Assembly (NCBI GenBank): GCA_943787205.1
Contig: CALSLN010000001.1
Span: 186,001 to 250,000, forward strand
Origin: an uncultured Rhodospirillaceae bacterium
GTDB taxonomy: Bacteria > Pseudomonadota > Alphaproteobacteria > Rhodospirillales > Rhodospirillaceae
Length of the DNA stretch: 64,000 bases
Direction: 5' to 3'
The notes under the pieces were generated by a model. The model did not search any database. It worked only from the letters and a program-made list of their open reading frames with translations, and had not been told where the DNA came from. Each line of letters begins with the position of its first letter. The stretch's first letter is position 1. Position numbers and translations under genes: made by a program. This document shows positions 59,288 to 64,000 of the stretch, in pieces.

Positions 59288-60985
59288 TCAGCTCTCCAAG
59301 AAATTGAGAACGGCGAGGGCTCTGGCAGCCTGATCGGCTGGGCGGTCTACTGTTGTACCGTTTGACAGTGCGCTCGCTGCATCGTCGGCCCATTGGTATC
59401 GAACGTCATCGTCAGTTTTAAAGACGAGTGTTGGCGCTGAGATTTGGCCCAACGCTGTGCGCCCATCGGCACTGAGTGCAGCGGCAATCGCATCACCTGC
59501 ACGATCCGATTGTTTTAACGTGTCGACCAATCGTGTGTGTAGAGTCTGTGGGTCAATGTCGGGCGTGATTTTCCGTGTGGCGCTAATGCCACCATCGTAC
59601 CATGGCCATTGAACAGATTGATCACGCAGCATATGCCAGCCGCGATGAAGGTGCGTCCCATCCATCTGCAATCGCAAATCAGGCATGTAATTAACTTTCA
59701 TCTCTGCGCACAGGTCTGCGTCTGGCAGGGCGACTCCATCGAGAACAAGACGATTCACACGAGCGCCCGCTTGAATTGCGGAAGTCAAAGCAATCGGTGT
59801 GCTGAGACCGTTGGCAACGAGGTCGAACTTATCCAGTCCAAGCGCATCCGCTGCGGCAATCACCGCGGAAGCGTAACTTGCAGCATCTGCTGTTTCCAGC
59901 GCATCTGAATCGTTGCAGCCTGGTAAATCCAATCCGAACGCGACGCGGCCCCGGCCCAGAGATTTCAAGTAGGTTTCGTCAGCCCGTGCGCTTCCTGGTA
60001 AATCATGCAGGAAGACAACTGGCGTGCCGTCTCCATGTCCGGCGCGGCGCACCAGAATTTGACCGTGGCCCGTATCGACGTAGCCACGGGTCACCATGCC
60101 TCCGCCCAACGGATTCTCTAAAGGGTTTGGTGGCGAGAAGTCTCCAGCACCATCGAAGTCTGCATGCTCGGTGAAAATTTCGCCCAACCGTTTTTTCCAG
60201 GCGTCTCTGTCTGGCGATAGGCGCTCGATGCTACTGCCCTCCGGTAAGGGGTCAGGGAGAGCATCAAGGAAAGCGTAGAGCACGTCATCTTCTCTAGCCA
60301 TGAAGACGCAGCGTGACGAAAGGGTTGGCACAACCGGAACCGCTTTGTAGCGCATTGCAGCAGAGTAGGCGTCTGAGAAATTTGGCCCGGCCATGAAAAG
60401 ATCCATGCTGTAATCTTGCATGTACTTTGTATCGCGTTGCGCCATCGGCAATCGTGTTGCTTTACTCTTTGCAAACCACGGGAACCACCGCTGAAAATCA
60501 CGCACACGCGTCCATTCTTCGGCGAGGTAGCTCCCCGTCGCCGTTACTTTGAACGGACTCATGTAGCTGTTGATAAAGGCATGATCCGTATCGCCGGTTG
60601 GAAGCGATAAGCCGTCCATAATCGCAACAGCGACGCGATCGGGGTGGCTGGCTGCAAATTCCAGAAGAATTTTGGAACTGGTGTGAAAGCCATAGACCGG
60701 GCAGCGCTCAACGCCAAAGCTCAAAACCGTCTCTGCTAAAGCGTTCGCAAAATCAGCGATCTCAGGTCGTGGATCAGACGGGAGGGCCGTGGAGTTGCCG
60801 TATCCCGGGGTATCGATCGCAATGGTGGTGAAGCGGTCAGAAAAGTGCTCAACCAACGGCGCATGGAGAACAGATGACCGAGGTGAATCGTGGAGCAAAA
60901 TGATGGGTGGGCCGGAACCGGCTGCGCGATAGTGAACCTGGCCGGCCCCAACGTTGACGAATCCCTTGCGGATTTTTGCTGACAT
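59288..60985 (-). CDS. Double alpha/beta hydrolase with non-standard nucleophile
   Basis: A 565-residue fusion of two alpha/beta hydrolase domains (about 5-280 and 297-565), each starting with a Gly-rich strand and HDSPRSS or HDLPGSA, the HG-like oxyanion loop. At the nucleophile elbow, domain one has GFHTS with His101 in place of Ser, and domain two has ANGLS with Gly393, so neither keeps the G-x-S-x-G. Domain two retains FKTDDDVRYQWAD as the acid region. Either another residue acts as nucleophile or the protein is a non-hydrolytic member. The ATG at 60985 has AGGAGA eight bases upstream. A strong terminator-like hairpin lies just before. Confidence 0.85.
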   Translation of the reverse strand: MSAKIRKGFVNVGAGQVHYRAAGSGPPIILLHDSPRSSVLHAPLVEHFSDRFTTIAIDTPGYGNSTALPSDPRPEIADFANALAETVLSFGVERCPVYGFHTSSKILLEFAASHPDRVAVAIMDGLSLPTGDTDHAFINSYMSPFKVTATGSYLAEEWTRVRDFQRWFPWFAKSKATRLPMAQRDTKYMQDYSMDLFMAGPNFSDAYSAAMRYKAVPVVPTLSSRCVFMAREDDVLYAFLDALPDPLPEGSSIERLSPDRDAWKKRLGEIFTEHADFDGAGDFSPPNPLENPLGGGMVTRGYVDTGHGQILVRRAGHGDGTPVVFLHDLPGSARADETYLKSLGRGRVAFGLDLPGCNDSDALETADAASYASAVIAAADALGLDKFDLVANGLSTPIALTSAIQAGARVNRLVLDGVALPDADLCAEMKVNYMPDLRLQMDGTHLHRGWHMLRDQSVQWPWYDGGISATRKITPDIDPQTLHTRLVDTLKQSDRAGDAIAAALSADGRTALGQISAPTLVFKTDDDVRYQWADDAASALSNGTTVDRPADQAARALAVLNFLES

Positions 60986-60998
60986 AGTCTGTTCTCCT

Positions 60999-61032
60999 AA
61001 AAACGAAGGGGAGAGACTAGCCTTCTCCTTCG
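60999..61032 (-). terminator. Intrinsic terminator between the cupin and hydrolase genes
   Basis: Read on the minus strand, CGAAGGAGAAG pairs with CTCTCCCCTTCG, a stem of about ten pairs with some wobble, followed by TTTTT. The next bases are the AGGAGA ribosome site and ATG of the hydrolase. It could terminate the upstream transcript or regulate read-through into 59288-60985. Confidence 0.6.
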
Positions 61033-61081
61033 CGCGGCGCGAGTGTCACTTTTCGGCGGTGTTCGTCGGCAGCGCACAAGG

Positions 61082-61930
61082 CTAATACGGCAGCGTCGAG
61101 TCGTAATCAGGCAAAAGCCTGTCGGCCATCCCCTCCGGCAGGAAGGGCTGGTATGGCGCGTTCCACTGAACGGGGTGGGGGTCTTCAGACCAATCGGTTG
61201 TGAGGGGCCCGCCTTTACACCGGAACAGGCCGAGAGATCCGGTCTTTGTGCCAACGGGCCCATGCGGAATTCCAGGTGGGCGCCAAAAATAAGCACCCGT
61301 CTTGAGCACGCCCATAGGCATGTGCATTTCGCCCGACAGAATGAAAACTTCTTCGACGACTGGGTGGGTCTCTAACCGATTGACCTCGCCAGTCATGCCG
61401 GTTTCATCAATGTCGAGAAGCCAGGTTGTGTCGCCTGTGTTTGGGTCTTTGCGTAGGCCGAGGCGCTTTACGCCGGGGGCCATAACTTTAGGGTCTGTTG
61501 CGCTACCCCATTCGACGGACTTTGTCGGGATACGTTGCACCAAATTTGTGCCGTTGTAGAAACCATTTGGCGCTGGTCCTGCGACCCGATTGTGGGGGCC
61601 TTCAAAGAACGTCATCACGTCTGCGCCGGATTCACTAGTTATGGAGTGTCGTGGGTATCCCGCCGGGAGGTAGGCATAGTCGCCTTCTCCGTAAGACTCA
61701 CCGTTCATCACCAATGTTCCAGACAGGACGTAAAACTCTTCATCACTGTCTAGGTAATGCTCTTGGTCTAGAGACCAGCCTGCGGGATAGCGCAGGATAG
61801 TGGTTACGGCTTTAGAGTTCGCGTCGTGGCTCAGAGGTTTGGCTTCTGCTCCTGGGCGAGACGTGTCGTCGTCTAAGGTGCGCCAACCGACAGCCTGGGC
61901 CTGAATAAACTCAATGTGTGGGCGGGCCAT
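61082..61930 (-). CDS. Bicupin protein
   Basis: A 282-residue protein with two cupin folds (about residues 35-125 and 165-255). The first has HYLDSDEEFYVLSGTLVMNGESYGEGDYAYLPAGYPRHSI, with the metal-ligand pattern His, Glu, His partly kept. The second has THPVVEEVFILSGEMHMPMGVLKTGAYFWRPPGIPHGPVG, with His, Glu and His in place. The ChrR/DUF4437-like type covers dioxygenases and sensors. It is in a minus-strand operon after a small coiled-coil protein and a methyltransferase. The function is not assigned. Confidence 0.85.
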   Translation of the reverse strand: MARPHIEFIQAQAVGWRTLDDDTSRPGAEAKPLSHDANSKAVTTILRYPAGWSLDQEHYLDSDEEFYVLSGTLVMNGESYGEGDYAYLPAGYPRHSITSESGADVMTFFEGPHNRVAGPAPNGFYNGTNLVQRIPTKSVEWGSATDPKVMAPGVKRLGLRKDPNTGDTTWLLDIDETGMTGEVNRLETHPVVEEVFILSGEMHMPMGVLKTGAYFWRPPGIPHGPVGTKTGSLGLFRCKGGPLTTDWSEDPHPVQWNAPYQPFLPEGMADRLLPDYDSTLPY

Positions 61931-61944
61931 GGTGGTGCGGTTCC

Positions 61945-62271
61945 TTATGCGTTGTCTTCGGGTGTGTCGTGTCCCTCAAGGACCGTGCGGGTTTCGCGTA
62001 CGCCTCTGAACAAACGCCGTATCAATTGCTCTCTATTCTCGCGCCGCTCGTTCCATGTCGGTTCGTCTGGCTCCCAGTTTTCAATGTCAGCGCGGCTCAC
62101 CGTGCCTTTTTCATCGAGAACGCGCTCAATGGTATCGAAGCGGTCCGTTAGAACAGAGACCTCCGTCGCCAGAGCAATAATCATGGAATGCATTTGATCC
62201 ATATTAGGATCGTCAAAATACTGTGGCCGCTTTCCCTTGGAGGGGCGCGGTGTCGCAATTTTATCAGTCAT
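61945..62271 (-). CDS. Small hydrophilic protein of unknown function
   Basis: A 108-residue soluble protein with no signal or membrane segment. A long predicted helix (MDQMHSMIIALATEVSVLTDRFDTIERVLDEKG) followed by RADIENWEPDEPTWNERRENREQLIRRLFRGVRE suggests a helical dimer. I recognise no family. It sits between the methyltransferase (14 bases upstream) and bicupin genes on the same strand, so it is probably a part of that small operon, perhaps a partner of the methyltransferase. Confidence 0.75.
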   Translation of the reverse strand: MTDKIATPRPSKGKRPQYFDDPNMDQMHSMIIALATEVSVLTDRFDTIERVLDEKGTVSRADIENWEPDEPTWNERRENREQLIRRLFRGVRETRTVLEGHDTPEDNA

Positions 62272-62285
62272 TGATCAATCGTCTA

Positions 62286-63467
62286 TTAGGCGCGCTTGGT
62301 CACATGGACGTACCATGCTTTTCCACCGCCCCGGGTTGAGCCCATGAATTTTTTATTTTGCACTTCGACTGCACCAGTCAACTGATTGGCTTCGGCGATG
62401 CCGGGTCCGGTGCCAGACCAGTAATCCTCAGGGCTAAATCCGGCTTTGTCGGCAACTTCCGCGAAGTCTAGTTCGTGAACAGTGCCCCAGAAGGGCTCAT
62501 TGTTATTGTAGGTATCCCAGTCTCGAATGAATTGTGTCCAAGGGTCTTCTCCCTCGTATGGAGGAAGTTCTGACATGAGGAACACACCGCCCGGTTTAAG
62601 AACGCGATGCACTTCTTTAAAGACGTTGTAAACCGCGCTGCGTGACATCTCATGGAATGAGGCTGGGCAGTTAACGAAGTCAAAACTGTTGTCTTCAAAG
62701 TTTAAGTCTTCGCCACTCATTTGATGAAAGTGGATTGGGACACCAAGGCTCTCCGCTCGCGCGTGACCGTAACGTAAAACGGCAGCGCCGACGTCAATGG
62801 CGTGCATCTCCGCATTAGGGAAGCCCATTTTCAAACCGGTCGTTGAGCCACCGGCGGTGCATCCAATCTCTAGGATTTTTTGCGGCTTCAGGTCGGGGAA
62901 GCAGCGGGCGAACATCATTGCTGTTGCTTTGCCTATGCCGTCCATGCGGGGACCAAATAGGCCCTGCGTGTAGATAAACGCGCCTTTGTCGTAGAGCGCT
63001 CCCGCTGTGACGTCGTCCTTGCACAGATCACCAGAATATCCGCCCGGCATGCAGTGATGATCATTCTCGGCAACGTAGGATGGGATAACAAAGTCGGGAT
63101 CGAGATGGAGGGACCCGATGGTGTCACCCTCGCGAATGGTCTTCGCTGTTTCGATCAAGTCAGGCAGTTGGCGCTGAATCGTATCGTCGACCGAATTCCA
63201 CATCATTTCTTGCACAGTGCGCTGGAATGAGCTGGTCATCTGGTAGTAAGGGTCGGCGACCATTGCCTTGCGAATTTCGTGACGGGTTTCTGGGTCTCGG
63301 CCTTTTTCGGCACGAATACGCGGCAGAACACGACGTTGGTACGCCGCCGCATTACCCGGCGTTATTTCGTTGAGAACATGCTTGCCGAGTTGGTTCAAAA
63401 AATCTTGCCGGGCTTGCTCGCTTAAAGATGATTGCGGCAGTACGGCGTGACGCTCTTGCTGAAGCAT
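62286..63467 (-). CDS. Class I SAM-dependent methyltransferase with helical N-domain
   Basis: A 393-residue paralogue of the enzyme at 40714-41955. The catalytic part has LEIGCTAGGSTTGL (motif I), MHAIDVGAAVLRYGHARAESLG (motif II), QMSGEDLNFEDNSFDFVNC (motif III) and LKPGGVFLMSELPPY. The N-terminal region of about 190 residues is helical and ends in ENDHHCMPGGYSGDL, matching the DNHLMPGSYY of its paralogue. The ATG at 63467 has GGAGG five bases upstream, so the longer frame (open to 63791) is rejected. The methyl acceptor is unknown. Confidence 0.88.
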   Translation of the reverse strand: MLQQERHAVLPQSSLSEQARQDFLNQLGKHVLNEITPGNAAAYQRRVLPRIRAEKGRDPETRHEIRKAMVADPYYQMTSSFQRTVQEMMWNSVDDTIQRQLPDLIETAKTIREGDTIGSLHLDPDFVIPSYVAENDHHCMPGGYSGDLCKDDVTAGALYDKGAFIYTQGLFGPRMDGIGKATAMMFARCFPDLKPQKILEIGCTAGGSTTGLKMGFPNAEMHAIDVGAAVLRYGHARAESLGVPIHFHQMSGEDLNFEDNSFDFVNCPASFHEMSRSAVYNVFKEVHRVLKPGGVFLMSELPPYEGEDPWTQFIRDWDTYNNNEPFWGTVHELDFAEVADKAGFSPEDYWSGTGPGIAEANQLTGAVEVQNKKFMGSTRGGGKAWYVHVTKRA

Positions 63468-63749
63468 GCTGTCCTCCAGAGGTTTACAGTCCTTTACACT
63501 ACTACCGCGCAATCCCGTTGGCAAAGCGCCTGGGTGCGCCGACTCGGCCCAGGTCTGGTCCGAGGTTTTGAGCCGTTTCAAACACAACGCGTTGTGCCGC
63601 CGAGTCGTCACAACTGATAGGCGGTCTGCGACTCGTCGTGACAGGTGCAAGCGGCTTTCTTTACAAAAATATACACGGCGGTTCTTGATCGCGCAGGTGA
63701 CGGTAATACGATTTTTAACAATATAAACGGCCTTCTGGGGGTAAGGGTT

Positions 63750-64000
63750 TTGGTCTTCGATCTCAATAGATTTGTTAGGGACTGCGAACAAGCGGGTGGT
63801 GAACTCAATTGCGCTGACTATGTCACGGCGCGCCTTCGCTATGAGTTAAGCGCGCCTGTCTCCATGGCAGCGGCGCTACCGCACTACAGTGATGAAGAGA
63901 TTTGCCTTCACGCAGACGACAACATCACCGTTTTTCTAATTCAATTGAGTCCCAACCTTCGGTACCCCCCCGCACAATCACAATATGGCGACAACGATAG
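63750..64000 (+). CDS. Partial gene, cysteine dioxygenase-like cupin (5' end)
   Basis: An open frame with a TTG at 63750, AAGGG four bases upstream, runs to the right edge of the window. It encodes about 83 residues: a helical first part (FDLNRFVRDCEQAGG) and then EEICLHADDNITVFLIQLSPNLRYPP. This resembles the start of a cysteine dioxygenase-like cupin, in which L....L.V....W.PG...PPH precedes the metal site; the ligands lie outside the window. It is divergent from the methyltransferase gene. Assignment is tentative. Confidence 0.5.
   Translation, partial: MVFDLNRFVRDCEQAGGELNCADYVTARLRYELSAPVSMAAALPHYSDEEICLHADDNITVFLIQLSPNLRYPPAQSQYGDND

Noticed and set aside
63468..63791. 108-codon N-terminal extension of the second methyltransferase
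   Set aside because: The ATG at 63467 has a GGAGG site five bases upstream and matches the paralogue's length. The extension overlaps the divergent partial gene at 63750.
1..64000. tRNA, rRNA, CRISPR arrays, insertion sequences, prophage
   Set aside because: None seen by eye on either strand: no regularly spaced direct repeats, no transposase or integrase gene, and no tRNA-like cloverleaf in the short intergenic regions. A dedicated tRNA scan could still find something I missed.

Overview
The window reads as chromosomal DNA of a Gram-negative alphaproteobacterium, probably free-living and aquatic. This is inferred from the LPS-type rhamnose and O-antigen genes, glutathione-dependent enzymes, Tat-exported oxidative enzymes, TRAP solute receptors and the style of the small proteins; no rRNA or other marker gene is present. 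Coding density is very high, with many 1 to 4 base overlaps (ATGA junctions). I saw no tRNA, rRNA, CRISPR array, insertion sequence or phage gene.

Region 1 (1-11.6 kb) is a surface polysaccharide locus. It holds two GT2 and one GT4 glycosyltransferases, an O-antigen ligase/polymerase-like membrane protein, the complete dTDP-L-rhamnose set (rfbC-B-D-A, minus strand), a large GT-C-like membrane protein, and a GT4 enzyme fused to a phosphoglycosyl transferase that would start the glycan on undecaprenyl phosphate.

Region 2 (11.6-28.7 kb) is mixed. It has MmgE/PrpD, three glutathione S-transferase/TRAP-receptor type genes, two acyl-CoA synthetases, a rhodanese, a Rieske oxygenase and a ferredoxin-reductase-like flavoprotein. 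It also has a sensor kinase split by a poly-A frameshift beside a receiver protein that lacks its phospho-acceptor, an HD hydrolase, and two small membrane proteins.

Region 3 (28.6-40.5 kb) is the most striking part: one minus-strand run of 14 genes. In transcription order it encodes a LeuC/LeuD-type hydro-lyase, an isocitrate lyase/PEP-mutase family lyase, an isochorismatase-family amidase, two allantoinase/cyclic-imidase-type members of the polysaccharide deacetylase family, five paralogous two-domain VOC proteins (four with Tat-like signals), an exported RidA protein, an enoyl-CoA hydratase and a 47-residue membrane peptide. The enzymes fit on paper to a route from a cyclic imide through a half-amide and a substituted maleate to a malate, which is then cleaved to pyruvate plus a short acid. 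That route is inference, not demonstrated.

Region 4 (40.7-64 kb) carries further catabolic cassettes with many paralogues of earlier genes: two large methyltransferases, two VAO-type flavoprotein oxidases, a second orphan TRAP receptor, and several more VOC proteins including a FosA homologue with an intact active site. It also has glutaryl-CoA dehydrogenase, a LysE exporter, RsgA, a two-domain nitrilase, DUF1838, an MFS exporter, a MarR regulator with a perfect palindromic operator, a double alpha/beta hydrolase, a bicupin, and a deletion scar where two convergent genes have lost their 3' ends. Overall the 11.6-64 kb part looks like an accessory catabolic or detoxification region for small organic, partly nitrogen-containing compounds.
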